Assembly: GCA_028023455.1 (NCBI GenBank)
Contig: JAQFVV010000043.1
Span: 1,859,483 to 1,923,482 of the forward strand
Length of the DNA: 64,000 nt
Origin: Epiperipatus broadwayi
Taxonomy: Eukaryota; Onychophora; Udeonychophora; Euonychophora; Peripatidae
Direction of reading: 5' to 3'
Shown here: in pieces, positions 44,586-56,446 of the stretch
Layout of the letters: every line of letters begins with the position of its first letter
How positions within the stretch are numbered: the stretch's first letter is position 1
Position numbers and translations under genes: made by a program
The notes under the pieces: model-generated
What the model was told of the DNA's origin: nothing
Databases searched by the model: none
The model's input: the letters and a program-made list of their open reading frames with translations, nothing else

Positions 44586-46412
44586 CAGGGCTGGATCCAA
44601 TAAGTGCGGGGTCCGATTGGATTTTTTTGTGGGGCCCTCTATATATTAAATATTTAAATAAAATGCAAATTCAATATACACCCGGGTCTCTTTTTACGCG
44701 GACTTATTTAACACGATTTTGAAGTTACGCGATTCATGTTTCACCGGAAGTCGAACTCCGATATTGCGCTATTACTTTAAATAATAAATTTTGCGCACTT
44801 ACGTTATATTGAAAATAATAGCACATTATTGGAATTCGACTTTCAACTTAGTAATTTCAATATTTTCAGTGCTTTATAATAGTAAGATTTTATGCAATAA
44901 TGAAATTAAAATCATGATTTCCACATTTTATGTATACACACATTAAATTTTACAAGATTATAATGTAAATTTGTTCAAACATTGTGCGTGTTAATTTTGC
45001 ATTTTAAATCACATTCTGTTTTTGCTTTTTAAAAAAGAACGTAATCAATTATTAATCATTTAGTGTCCACAAGTTTATTTTTAAAAGGTCAGTAATAGCA
45101 GTGGGCACAATTAAATTTGACAATTAAAATCTGATTTTTAATTGTAATTAACAATTTAAAAATTACTTACGGCGACTTGAAATAATGTGATGTGAAATTT
45201 GATTTTTAAACGGAATTGAAAATTAAAGACAAAAATAAGAATTTAATTTTTAGTTGTTAGTTTTAATTAAATTTTTCCCAGCAGTGGTGAATAAATGTCT
45301 TTTTATTATCATAAGCCTAAGTTCATAAACAATTAATAAGATCATCATCTCAAAGATTAATTACTAATTATGTTGTCAACAGAAAAACATTAACACAACA
45401 TGAGAGTGCAAACGAACGTGTGTTTCGGCAAATAGTGATAATAATTCAAACGTATATAAAAAAATGTAAATTACCGTACTGTAAATTATGCATAAAAATA
45501 TATTATTTTGAATAAAATTAAATATTATAGTTAAAAAAAGTTTGTCTTGTATCAATTTTTTCCAAATTTGAAATTTTTTATTAGTCATATTTTATTTCCT
45601 TATATTTTTTTTTTGTGCGAATTTTAAAGTAATTTTACGTTGGTGCTTTGCTTTTACGCAAATTTTGAAAAATCACAGACCGCATCCCCCCTTTTTCAAT
45701 GTAAGTTACGTCTATTTTTGCGTGATTTTGTTTGCGCGTGTTTTCTGAGGAACCTATCTATCGCGTAAAACAAGACCCAGGTGTATATATAAATCAAATA
45801 TCATGGATAAAATTAAATCCATTTTTAATCACAAAATATACTTAAATTTTTAATTTTAAATATAATTTCTTGTTAATATTATGTAATATAATTAGTACTT
45901 ACCTTTTTTAACAATTAGTAATTATAGTCACAAAATACGACACTAATAATTAAAATGATTAGAAGAATAGAGAACTGCAAATGCAATAAACAATTGACAT
46001 TTGATAGTAGCCACATGTACTTAATAGCGAGCACAGCGCAACCATGACTAATGCCAAAAAACGAATGTGAGTGCGCCGAGTAAGATGCATATAGAATAGA
46101 ATAATTGAGAGAGAAGATAGTACTATCCGATTAATTAAACGTTAGTCAAAAATGACACTTACGGGTATCCGTTTTCTATATTATAATGTATATATATATA
46201 TTATAATAAACACAATAATAAATCTCATCCATCAATGTGAACTTAAAATAAATATATTTTTAATTATTTGAATAATTTATAATTTATCCTTTATCGTCAA
46301 ATGCAATTTGCTTTGAATTTCGAAAAATAACTTTTTGTTAATTTTGGTGGTAATGTGGGGCCTGTTCAAGTGTGAGGCCCGATTGGGCCCAATCGCCTTA
46401 AATCCGGCCCTG
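44586..46412. mobile_element. Non-autonomous hAT element
   Basis: Perfect 8-bp target duplications GTTGAAAG (44578-44585 and 46413-46420). Termini CAGGGCTGGATCCAATAAG and, inverted from the right end, CAGGGCCGGATTTAAGGCGA; subterminal GGGGTCCGATTGG..GGGGCCC matches the right-end GGGGCC..GGCCCGATTGGGCCC. About 1.83 kb, of which 1.1 kb is a nested element. The remainder has no transposase frame. CAGGG termini and an 8-bp duplication are diagnostic for hAT. Confidence 0.9.
44679..45783. mobile_element. TA-flanked pogo/Tigger-like element nested in the hAT
   Basis: Termini CACCCGGGTCTCTTTTTACG..CG and, inverted, CACCTGGGTCTTGTTTTACG..CG, with TA on both sides (44677-44678 and 45784-45785). Subterminal repeats of T-T/A-ACGCGATTT-type (AACACGATTTTGAAGTTACG on the left, inverse of GCGTGATTTTGTTTGCGCGT on the right) recall Tigger/pogo ends. 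1105 bp; no transposase recognised, so non-autonomous. Superfamily assignment rests on the TA duplication and terminal style. Confidence 0.75.
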
Positions 46413-46500
46413 GTTGAAAGGGACTTGACAGTCTGAGTTCAAATCCCCTATATTTACAATTAGGCTCCATGAATAGGGCCTGTATTTCAAATATTTATGA

Positions 46501-47040
46501 CTTTCTTTCATAAAAATTCTCCTTGTAATTAAACTGTAAAATGCTTTTTTTAAATATTATAATGCCTGCAATTTTTTCAAGTGGAAAGGATAATTGTAAT
46601 AAAAATTTAAAATTGTATATACATTCTTGAATCAAAAGAAAAATATGATTGTTTGCTTATGTTATTTATTATTAATGGTAGAATATATGTATACTTTAAA
46701 CACCCTGTTTACATTAAAACTTATGCTTTATTTCCAGATAATTTTTTTAGCGATTACTAAAATACAAATTTTGGAATACTAAATACAGTGACAAGACATG
46801 AAAAATATTATTGATAATCAAACATTATTATTTAGTTTTAAATCAATACTCTTAGTTGACTATTAATTACAAAAGGAATCCTTTTCGAAATGGTTTAACA
46901 ACATATTGTATAAAATGTAAACTTATTATTAATATAACAACTTCATACATTCTACTTACTTAAAAATAGTAGCGTAGTGCAGATACTATTCATCAAAGAA
47001 TTAAAAGAAGAGGATGCCAGAATTAAGTTTAAACCCAAAT
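46501..47040. other. No gene found
   Basis: AT-rich, no recognised element. Confidence 0.4.
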
Positions 47041-47048
47041 CCAAACAT

Positions 47049-47409
47049 TAAAACAGGCAAATCTCTCCATACAGTAGTGCCACTCAGTGCAAGCCAGAGT
47101 AATCAATGGCTTCCAGAAGGCTTGTGCATAAAATCCCTGTCTAATGCTTACTCCAATATCCCCAGACTCCAAAGATCTAGGTGCAGTGCTCTCAGATCAA
47201 GGCTTCTCACTGATGAAAGCCACAAGCTAGAAGCTAGTCTGGGGTGAGTATGCATTAGATAGGGATTTTATGCACAAACCTTCTGGCATCAATTGATTAT
47301 TCTGGCTTGCACTGAATGGCACTACTATATGGAGAGTTTTGCTTGTTTTAATAACAGTTATGAGCAAGCATAAGAAATGATGATCATGTGATGTTTAGTG
47401 GTTTAAATA
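47049..47409 (+). mobile_element. Foldback/HHR-like element, complete copy
   Basis: Left arm: TTAAAACAGGCAAA, CTCTCCATACAGTAGTGCCA, AGAAGGCTTGTGCATAAAAT, TACTCCAATATCCCCAGACT. Centre: CAAAGATCTAGGTGCAGTGC followed by the hammerhead-like core. Right arm is the inverse, ending GGCACTACTATATGGAGAGT and TTTTGCTTGTTTTAATAA. A 60-bp tail (GAGCAAGCATAAG..GATCATGTGATGTTTAGTGG) follows. CAAACAT flanks both sides (47042-47048 and 47410-47416). No protein coding. Relatives: 7436, 20871, 26372, 52352, 58647, 62660. The plan matches PLE/retrozyme-like retroelements better than a DNA transposon, because ends vary between copies and duplications range from 7 to 9 bp. Confidence 0.75.
47203..47246 (+). ncRNA. 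Hammerhead-like motif, core residues intact
   Basis: CTTCTCA, CTGATGA (47210-47216), A-AGC-CACAA-GCT-A, GAAAC-TA-GTC, TGGGGTGAG. Stem I pairs UCUCA with UGGGG/G (two wobbles). Stem II has three pairs but an A.A mismatch at the normally G-C closing position. Stem III is A-C/G-U with a two-base loop. C17 is at 47239, so cleavage would fall between 47239 and 47240. Core residues C3, G5, A6, G8, A9, G12, A13, A14, A15.1 and U16.1 are all present. The closing mismatch makes activity uncertain. Confidence 0.5.
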
Positions 47410-47739
47410 CAAACATACGCTAACATATACTTAAATTAATACTGCATTGTAACTAGGCAAAAGAGGCTAATGAAGTAATGACATGGCTCAAGAAGTATTT
47501 AATAAATGAAGTCTCATTTCATATCGTTTATCATGAGATAATAAATCTTTAATATATTTTCTTCTCACTTTTCAAATTCAAGAACTATCAAATATTTAAT
47601 GACTTTCAAATAAATTTCAAGATGAGAGAAAATATGTGGGGATGTGCACAAACATACCTGTGTGATTGGGTGTAATAATAGTAGAAAATAAGGTAAATAA
47701 GTAAAATATTTATATAAAGTAATATCTCAAGTATAGTCT

Positions 47740-48190
47740 TCATCATCATCAACCATTATCAATTCACTGCAGGATGAAGGTCTCTCCAAGTTCAATCCAT
47801 CTTCTCCAATCTTTAGCTTCTCTTCTCCGCATCACCCCTGCACACTCTCTTATTTTATCCAATCCATCTCACATGTGGTTTCTTTCTGGGTCTTTTACAA
47901 TCTCTTGGAATCCAGTTTAAAGATTTCAATTGTCCATCTATTATCATCTCTTCTAGAAATTGTCCAGCCCAATCAATGAGTTCAGTAACACCTCTTTGTT
48001 CTCTTACCCATATATTGTGTTTTCGATCTCTTCTTGTTACTCCCAACATGCATCTTTCCATACTTCTTTGAGTAGTCTGAAGTCTCTGTATTGCTCTTCT
48101 ATTAAGTGTTCAAGTCTCAGATCCATAAGTAAGAACTGGTAAAACACATTTATTAAAAACCTTCCTTTTCTTAAGTATAGTATGATGAGT
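47740..48190 (-). pseudogene. LINE (endonuclease-RT type) C-terminal tail, copy 3
   Basis: The longest copy. Minus strand starts KKRKVFNKCVLPVLTYGSET, a stop in place of W, TLNRRAIQRLQTTQRSMERC, MLGVTRRDRKHNIWVREQ. It then has a deletion removing the K-R-L-K-W-S-W part, and ends DDNRW..RWIG..QWIDNG-type sequence with a stop inside (TGA for W in L-Q-W). L-P-V-L-T-Y-G-x-E-T-W-T-L is the strongly conserved segment after the RT domain in this LINE group. The 3' end abuts ATCATCATC repeats at 47741-47752. Confidence 0.85.
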
Positions 48191-51120
48191 TATCATACAA
48201 GAACGCATCACTATCAAACAATATATTACTTCACATACTATCTTGGCTTCACAACCGAGCATAAAAAATAATAAATTCTAAATATGAAAAGCTCATTCTA
48301 AGTAAGTGAACATACAATTATATCAAAGGAGCATAGAAATTACACATTATTTCAGATATGGCTAAGAAAGAATGCTTTAAAATTCAAAACAATAATAGTT
48401 ATATAACAAGTTCTGACCTATCATGCAATAATAAACAATCATAACAATATACTAGGGAGAAATATAATCTCGATAAACAATAAAGCAAGCATCCATATTT
48501 CAAATATATGAACATTCATACCACAAGAATAAAGAGATATTAAAATGGCAAGCAAAGACAAATCTATTATATAGCAAATATCAACAGAATGCAAGTAAAT
48601 TTTAGGAATCCATACTTCACCCAAATAAATATATGCCTATAAAGATTTGGTTCTAGTTTAAAACATGCCCTCCACAATTTTGGTTTCTAAGGAGAGCCCC
48701 AAAACAACTGCTGACACAATGAAGCATTAAACAAAGTCTGATAACACCATGGCTTCGTTGAAACAAAGTGTTCCAGTTACTTTGTCCATTTAAAAACCAA
48801 AATGGCGGATAGGGTATTTTAAACTGGTACCAAAGATTCAGTTTTCATTAAACATTAGATTTGGAAACTAATTCTAGTTAATATGAAAAGGTCTATAAAA
48901 TATTTTTTTAACCAAGAAAATTAAATACATTATGTATTAAGATTTTACTTGCATAATATTATATACTCTCACACATTTCAAAATATTTCCGGCTCTTCAT
49001 AGTTTTTTTTGCTTTGTTTTAACTCCAAAATAAATAAATAAGCAAAAAATCATCTTAAATTTTAAGAGAATGACATCTGAATGAATAACTAATAGCAACA
49101 ATAATAATGATGTTGCTGGTCAAATATATACACACAAAGCCACTGTCTATTTCTAAGATTCAAAAATTCTAAATAATGTTATGAATTCAGACCAAGTGGT
49201 AGGCAAATAAAATATATACTTACTTACACAAATGTAGTATATACATACATAAACATAAATATAGACTGATATGTTTGAGAAATTAATTCTTTTTTTTTGT
49301 CTATTGTGAAAAAGCAAACAAATTTGCTATACACATGAAGTATATATGCATATAAACTAATATGTTCGTCTATTGGTAGAAATTAATTGTTTTTCTTTTA
49401 TTCATTTAATATCATTAACTAAAAATACTAATTGATTGACTTATAGAACGGACATAATTAAAGATTAAAATTTATATGAGATCAAAATTGTTGTTAAATG
49501 ATCGGGTTTGGAATAGTAAAAATGAAATAAAAATAATAATAATGTTTATAATTTGATTTTTTTTATTAAATTGTAACAACAGGATTTTAGCAAGCATGTG
49601 ACAATCTAGCAGCATTTCTCTTTACTGGAAATATCTATGATTGAACCAACAGCAGAGTAGCATTCTTGATTTGAAAGGAAGAAAAATCTGGAATTGAACT
49701 AACAGCAAAAAAGGTTAAGTTTTTATTTCTTTTAAGAAAAAAAAAAAACAGTAAAATTTTAATATTTGTAGTTTCAAGAAATTAAACTTCAATTTATAAT
49801 TAGCAGGAATGAACTAGTGACTTAATTTATTCCGCAAGCTAAAATTCGTTATAATAGAAATAATGCAAAGGAAATCTGAAACTACTAAAAATTAACTGTT
49901 GTCTTTAAAAGCTATATTTATATATGTTTAAGCCATGTTATAAACAATAGTTTATAATAAAGGAAACATTATGATGTACTTGGGGTAAAGGACCAATGCT
50001 GTGGGACTTTCCAAAGCTAACTTCAAGGTCATTATGGAATTATTGAAATTATAAAATTTTTCATCAAGATGTCTGTATTATAGAATGCTGGTGTACAGCA
50101 ATCTTCCATAGATTTATATACATTCAGGAGAGATAATTTGGATGTGTTTGTTTTAACCAAGCAGCATGAACTATATGAATATTACCACAGTTGGAAAATG
50201 GGAACGCTATATATGGAGACTGACATTTATATTTATAAATTCTTAACTGTGGAGAGAAAATGCTTGCTTAATTCAAGATAAATATATGTTATTTTGATTC
50301 ACGTGATTATATTTTTTTGCTTTGTCATTTTTATTTGAAAGTTTATGTATTGTAAATTTTTTTGTATTGTGTATACAAGATGCAATTTTCAAATTAGATC
50401 ACCTGCAATTTAAAAGTGAAAGCAGTGGATGGATAAATGTCATGTTGATGTAAATTAAAAAAGGAATCCCCTTCAATTAATATGTATTTTTTTTAATAAA
50501 AGTATATTTTCAAATTCCTCTAGAATTCAACATTGATCCATCAAGGTGACCTCATTCCAAGTAAGGCTTTTATATATTTAATATTGTGGGCAAAACTTTA
50601 GGACAACAAAACTATTGTGTTAATAATCAGTTTTAATAATATTTACTTGTAATTTTGTTTTATTTCTGAATGCACAATTAACCCACTGAGTAAATGGTCT
50701 TTATCATATCTGTCATGAATTTTTTTTTTACTAGGACTTACACACACGTATAGATGGGAGTGTGCTATAGATTTTTTTTTTTTTTTTTAGTAAAAAAAAA
50801 AAATAGTTAAATTATAATATATTTACCCTAGCCTAAAAAAATATCATTCTAATAATTACATTAAAGGAGTAGTTTAGAATTAGTAAACCCTCATTTTGCT
50901 TTTCTTTTTTTTTGTTTTATGTATATATTTAAGAAATTATACAGTATAATTTTGTATATAATATACTACAAATTATTTTGTTTCTGTTGTATGAAGCCAT
51001 CAAGATGATAGAAAAACCGTTCTTGATAACCGAATATTTATCTATTTTATTATTTTTTGTTTGTAAATATTTATTTTATATGTTGTTAATAAATTAAGTT
51101 GCTTAAATCAATCTGATCTC
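48191..51120. other. No gene found
   Basis: Almost 3 kb, AT-rich. Poly-T/poly-A hairpin at 50771-50802. No transposase, RT, SINE box or strong palindrome recognised. A candidate region for host non-coding sequence, but nothing positive supports that. Confidence 0.4.
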
Positions 51121-51124
51121 TGTT

Positions 51125-51262
51125 TGATCATCACCATCACCACTGTGCATTGATTCCACTAGATGTTTGATCATCACCATCATTGTTGTGCATTTATTCC
51201 ACTAGAGGTTTGATGATGATCATCATCATTATATATTGCTCTTATAAATAATTGATCATCAT
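51125..51262. repeat. Short minisatellite, TGATCATCACCATCA units
   Basis: Two and a half units of about 48 bp: TTTGATCATCACCATC..GTGCATTGATTCCACTAGAT, repeated with TGCATTTATTCCACTAGAGG, then a GATGATGATCATCATCATTA remnant. No known function. Confidence 0.8.
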
Positions 51263-52345
51263 CAGTATTTCTCTATATCTATGCTTATATATAGGCATAT
51301 TTGGTTTATAATTGAGTAAATCCATCCCTGAAGAGAGCTGACTGCAAGAACTCCCCGAGTTTGAATTCTGTGGTGTAATGGGGGCCTAAAAAAGGAGATG
51401 TATTGAATATGCACTGGTCTAAGTTACATTGAAATTTTATTAGTAAATTATAAGTTAGTATATTGAAAGTAGGTGTGACTTGGAACTGGGCATTTCATTG
51501 TGACATCTTTAGCATCCTCTTCGAAGGCCTAGGTCTGACAGTAGTGAGATGCGATCCCTTTGTTATATGCCATTGCTGATTCTGTAATATCTGATGCACC
51601 CAAATGTGCCGGCGAATCATAAATTTAGGATATGACTTGTTGTAAGTTGGTTGACACATTTCATTCAAATCATCCAACTACGTAGTCATATTCACATCAT
51701 CGTATGGTGTACCCAGCAGTTTTGTTTTATCTGGCACCACCAACATTTGGGGCAGTGGGTTCCATTATAATATATACACACAAACCAAAATAGCCTTCCC
51801 ATCATTCACTTCAAAAACCAACCTCCTTTAACATCAAAGAATGTCCTCATGAGATTGAATTTCAGTTGAAAAGGTCTATTTGTTAATAGATGAAACCATA
51901 ATTGTGGAATAATTTTAATAAAATTTTGTTGTTTTGGCTAGTATTGGAATGTCATATGACTTCCTATTTTATGTTTAATAATGGATGTCCATTAAGATAT
52001 TATATAGAAAAAGGTAAAAAAAAATATGGTAGATATAATAATTTATAATATATATAAATTTAATACTGAAACAGTGAAGACAGATACAATGAAATATATT
52101 AAAATGTGAGAAATAATAATGAAAGATTTAATTTTCATAGTACACATAAATTCTATATCAAAAAAGAATAACATGAAAATAAATTTGGCAGTCACAAAAT
52201 TCAGAAGCTTAAAAATTTAAATTCTAAAAAAATTTTCTGAAGAGTAAAATTATTAAATATAATACATAGTAAATTCCATAAATGATAGCTGAATGATCCT
52301 TAATTGTATATCTATTTTATTTCTAAGATTCCACCACAACTAGTC
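51263..52345. other. No gene found
   Basis: No coding or repeat family recognised. The minus-strand frame around 51495-51677 has no domain I know. Confidence 0.4.
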
Positions 52346-52459
52346 TTTTTTTTAACAATAGCAAACTCTTTACACAGTAATGGCACCCAATGCAAGTCTT
52401 AATAATTAATGAATTCAAGGTTTATGCATAAAATCCCTATCTCATACTCATCCAATATC

Positions 52460-52500
52460 TTCGGACTAGTTTCTAGCTTGTGGCCTTCATCAGTAAGAAA
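52460..52500 (-). ncRNA. Hammerhead-like motif (foldback family, left arm)
   Basis: Minus strand: TTTCTTA, CTGATGA, AGGCCACAAGCTA, GAAAC-TA-GTC, CGAAG. Core complete, stem III as in the family, stem I degraded (UUA with CGA). Probably inactive. Confidence 0.4.
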
Positions 52501-52536
52501 CCTTGGATCTGAGAGCAAGGAACCTAAATCTTAAAA

Positions 52537-52683
52537 TCTAATGTAACCCTCCAGCAGCCACCTTTTACTTATTTGGTTAACTATAAAGCTACAAGTCTAA
52601 GATGAAAACCCAATAATGTTTTCAATCCAAGATCATTTGCTTATATAGTCATATAGATCTGGCTATTGGAGGGTTGCATTAGA
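52537..52683. mobile_element. Small MITE nested in the foldback element
   Basis: Ends TCTAATGTAACCCTCCAGCA with GCCA and the inverse TGGCTATTGGAGGGTTGCAT with TAGA: 24-bp terminal inverted repeats with three mismatches. 147 bp, no coding. Inserted at the palindrome centre of its host. Confidence 0.7.
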
Positions 52684-52919
52684 ACACCCTATCTAGGAGA
52701 AGTGCTTTCAGATTCAAAGCTCCTCACAATGAAAGCCCCAAACTAGAAACTAGTCTGGAGATATTGGATGAGCAGGCGCTAGATAGAGATTTTATGCACA
52801 AAACTTATTGCTTCCATTGATTACTAAAGCTTGCACTGGGTGGCACTACTGTATGGTGTTTGCTACTGTTTCAACGGCTTGTGCAAGCATAGGAAATGAT
52901 GACCATGTGATGTTTTGAT

Positions 52920-53930
52920 TAGTTTTTTTATTAACAAAACATAGAAAGAATAAAAATATATAATTTCAAATTAATGGTTCATGGAGACTATGAACAAACA
53001 GGATTGAGAACAAAATGGACATATGCAATAAAATTGAGCAATATCAAATATCTATTTTCTAAATATTATATGGAGAATAAAAATAATCAACACATAAATT
53101 TAATTCTTTTAAAAGAAAAAACTGATAATAGCAACTATTAAAATTATAAGGTGAATTAAATGACAAAATATAATGTTAATCACGAAAAATTATAAATTTA
53201 ATTTGAAACTAAAGTTAGCAATGAAATAAAGAAGATATCAATTAAGTTTATGCTTCAAACATAAATTTCCACTTTGATTTCTTCCACTTCCAATATTTAT
53301 AAGAACATATTCTGAATGATAGTAAGATTATTGAGATGAATATTTATTGAAGTTTTAGCCAACCATTTGTGGGTTTCAAAGGATTGGCATTTTTTTGCCA
53401 CTTTTAGTTTTTTAAATATATATATAAGTATAATTTTCATGACAATATAATGGTGGTGACTAATAATAATAATGACCTTTGCAGTCCAATATAGTTTTTG
53501 GTGTCATCATATAATCAGGCAAAGTAAAAGAACGGTCAAGATGAAAAGAAGTAAATTGAATTCCAGTTTTTTCTAGTAACAATTTATGTATAAATTCTAC
53601 AAAAATAAAAATAAACAAACAAAACATATAAGCATAATTTTTAAAACACTTATTAGATTTTTATTTCCGTTAATTTTCTATTTTAATGTTACCACTTCTG
53701 CCCCATTCATATTTACACATGTCCACTGTGATGTTATATATTAGAAGAATAAACGTGTAAAAAAATTTGATTTAGTTATTTGCCTGAAGATTAGTGTTGT
53801 GATATGTAATACCTGGAAGCCTTTAATTAACCTTGCTCTTAGAAGAAAGTATTACAAAAAAGCAGAAATCATGAGGATTAGAACTAACCCTCACAGGTAA
53901 GAGTATGAAATTTCTACTGACTGTTGTCTT
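52920..53930. other. No gene found
   Basis: AT-rich, no element recognised. Confidence 0.4.
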
Positions 53931-53934
53931 TGAC

Positions 53935-54120
53935 AGAATAGCTCACCTGGTTAGTGTTGTCTTAAAATTTGATATTCGAGAATCTAAAGGTGAAAGTTCG
54001 ACTCCTACGCTACCATTGTCATCGGTAAGGCCAGCAACATCTGAAGAAGAGCAGGGAATATATAGTATAATCTACTAACCCGTGTTGTCGATTTGTGCGC
54101 TATTTGTTTGCATTTGAAAA
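53935..54120 (+). mobile_element. tRNA-derived SINE (third family)
   Basis: GAATAGCTCACCTGGTTAGT is a strong A box. AGGTGAAAGTTCGACTCCTA is a strong B box, spaced about 50 bp downstream, with a longer anticodon-side loop than a true tRNA. The acceptor stem is not complementary, so it is not a functional tRNA gene. An unrelated segment of about 100 bp with AGGCCAGCAACATCTGAAGA follows to a TA-rich end. Not related in sequence to the family-T SINEs. Confidence 0.6.
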
Positions 54121-55330
54121 GTTTCAAATATATATATATATTGCAATTTAGATATTTAATTCTGTTTTAATTCTTTATTAAATTAACACAATGACAAAAA
54201 AGAAAAAAATATTTACGTTTATGAGTCCTGATTTCATTACTTTTTCTTTTTTACTAATATATATATATCTTCACGATATCTCCACACTGCTATAATTCTA
54301 CTTATAATTCCAAAAATATAAATATAAGTTAATTTACTTTATTTTCTTTAGAATTATCTTTCCTTATAATGCACAATTCTATAATTGCATGTATAGCTTC
54401 TGTGATAAAACACTTTCATACATCCGTGCGTGATGAAAACTATTTTGAATGAGATATTTTCATATTCATACATATTAAATTTATACATTATTAACACTTT
54501 CATTCTAACTTTTCAAATGAAGTACAAATGTGCACAGAAACTTGATTATTATTATATTGTACACTTGTTAAAGAATACAACGCAGACATTATATTCTCGT
54601 TCTAAAGTACGTTATCATTATAATTCAATCTAAACACGCTCTCAAACAAAATTCACAAATCATAATTATCATTAGCTATTGTTATCATGTAATCAAATTA
54701 GATATCGTGATAATACATTCAGCCAAATTAAATCAGCTTTTTTGTTATCATAAAAATATATGCATACAAATTATATCTTTATCATTAGATGCCATTAAGA
54801 CAATATCAACTGCTATCAATCGTATGAATGACATTTCTCCAGAATAATCTAACTGGTTTTTCAGACTCTTAGATAGTTTTATTAATTATTAAGATCCATG
54901 TTATAAATGGTTGACCTACTTTTCTTAAATAACCTATTCTTTCAAAAATTGTACATTAATTTTCTAATAAATTATATTTACTCACGCTATAGTCAAAATA
55001 ACCTTCCTAGACATAACTGGAATCTTTTAAACAGATTCTAGACAATCTATACTCAATGTGGAATTTATCAACTTAGTAAATGTGGCAAACACAAACTATA
55101 TGAACCCCATAGTTAACGAGTACTAAATCCATTGTTACAGTAGCAGAATAGAAAGGCTTAATAAAGCCACTGGTGAATGTATTTTCTGGCCGGAATCTCC
55201 AGATTCCTTTATATTTTGTTATATAGTTTAACTGTCAAAAAATTCCATATACTAAATAACCAAAATGAATAAATTTCTACATCGTCATATTTGCTTCCAA
55301 TAAAAGTTCAGGGCTACTCTAATATAGTTC
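54121..55330. other. No gene found
   Basis: AT-rich. No motif recognised on either strand. Confidence 0.4.
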
Positions 55331-55339
55331 AAAAGCATT

Positions 55340-56260
55340 GTTAATCTTCTTCAATTTCCAATCTTCATATTCTTAGAGAGTTAGAGGAAATGCCATACTC
55401 TAGGTAATTCTGATCTTTAATTCTTAAAATGTCTTTAACTAAAGATCTTTTTTGAGACTTTCTGTTGTAATTTAGCAAGTACTGGTCCGTGAGGAATCTT
55501 TTGATTCATCACAGCCTAATACTTTGTTGATGATAAATGATCCAAAAAAGCAAAAAAAAATGTTAATATTTTCAATGTGTCACCATCAAAATCAACTGCT
55601 ATTTTAGTCTTCAGAATCTTTGTATTTATCATACTTAATCGTAAAACTCGCCTTTCTTTAATTTTCCTGAATAATATCTTCAAGTCCTTCACTCTTGGCT
55701 ATAAAATATGATTTTCATTAACTTTTTCCCCACAAATCCTAAAGCCGCATTTGTCATTCACTCTGATTTTTGCTGTTACATATTTAATATACAAATTGAA
55801 TATGTAAAAATGGCAATTTAAATAGTTTGGTATAGCATCTCTGTCAATGTAAAATGTTTAATTATCCACATACTTATTTTATATGTAGCTTCTAAGTCAC
55901 TTATAAAACTCATCCTAAGAACCCTAACATGATATGCATATCATATATTCTAATATATCAATTTTTTATAAAATATTCTATAATTTAGAATAATTGACTA
56001 CATCAAAGTCATAGTTGTAATTAAATACTATGTGTGGAGACTTATTACTACATCCTGACATTTTCAATAAAACAAGTCTAATTTTCCATAGCTTGTTTTA
56101 TCTGCATTTTGTTAAGTCACTTATAAATATTCCTCATAAGAACAATTACAAAATCTGGTTCATCAAATTTCCAAAGAACATTTTGAAACTTAACATAATA
56201 AAAAGAATCAAAGGCTTGTGGAAAGTTGTTTTTTCCTAAAACCAGTTTATACATTTTAAT
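55340..56260 (-). pseudogene. Degraded LINE reverse transcriptase
   Basis: The minus strand near 56120-56240 encodes NFPQAFDSFYYVKFQNVLWK, FDEPDFVIVLMRNIYK. This is RT motif A and the following helix (D-F-x-K-A-F-D-S-V-x-x-x-K-L-x-x-V-L..I-x-x-x-Y), with one catalytic aspartate changed to N. A second similar segment (YDFDVVNYSKL, stop, NIL) follows at about 55965-56000. RVKDLKILFRKIKERRVLRL with SMINTKILKTKI near 55610-55700 resembles the L-x-x-L..V-x-x-x-x-x-x-x-G-L-x-L-N-x-x-K-T-K motif D region. Heavily mutated with many stops. The LINE is cut by the element at 56447-57431, and its upstream coding probably continues to about 58080. Confidence 0.55.
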
Positions 56261-56446
56261 CTTTTTGTCAGTACAATTTTTAGCAGATTATTTGGATATC
56301 ATATAAAAAAAATTATTAAATTTCTTCTAATCTTTAGGATGTTGTATAGTTTATCAGATGAATTAACATAATTTGGTCAATAATTTTATTAATTATCTGA
56401 TATGTCAATAATCCCATTTACTTGATCTTTTCACAAAGATCTTAAG

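Larger units (their letters stand above)
44189..46500 (+). mobile_element. Ribozyme-SINE, long copy interrupted by a hAT
   Basis: The SINE occupies 44189-44585 and 46413-46500. The left part starts with a short inverted copy of the tRNA-like body (44189-44255). It continues with the long-form upstream segment (GGGTCAAAGTGACTTGAGGT..GATTTCAATGGTATGGATGG..CTGTCCATTAAAGTATG), the hammerhead region, and GGTCAAGTGTATCAGTGGTA. After the insertion it resumes GTTGAAAGGGACTTGACAGT and CTGAGTTCAAATCCCC (B box), ending near GGCTCCATGAATAGGGCCTG. Removing the insert restores one colinear copy. Confidence 0.8.
52352..52918 (+). mobile_element. Foldback/HHR-like element split by a MITE
   Basis: Left arm 52352-52536 (CAAACTCTTTACACAGTAAT, TTATGCATAAAATCCCTATC, CCAATATCTTCGGACTAG) carries a minus-strand hammerhead-like core. 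Right arm 52684-52870 (CTCCTCACAATGAAAGCCCC, AACTAGAAACTAGTCTGGAG, GATTTTATGCACAAAAC) carries a decayed plus-strand one. The tail AAGCATAGGAAATGATGACC..ATGTGATGTTTT follows. It shows that a full unit has one core per arm, facing outward from the centre. Interrupted by the small element at 52537-52683. Confidence 0.7.

Noticed and set aside
53935-54010. Functional tRNA gene
   Set aside because: A and B boxes are good, but acceptor and anticodon stems do not pair. A SINE head fits better.
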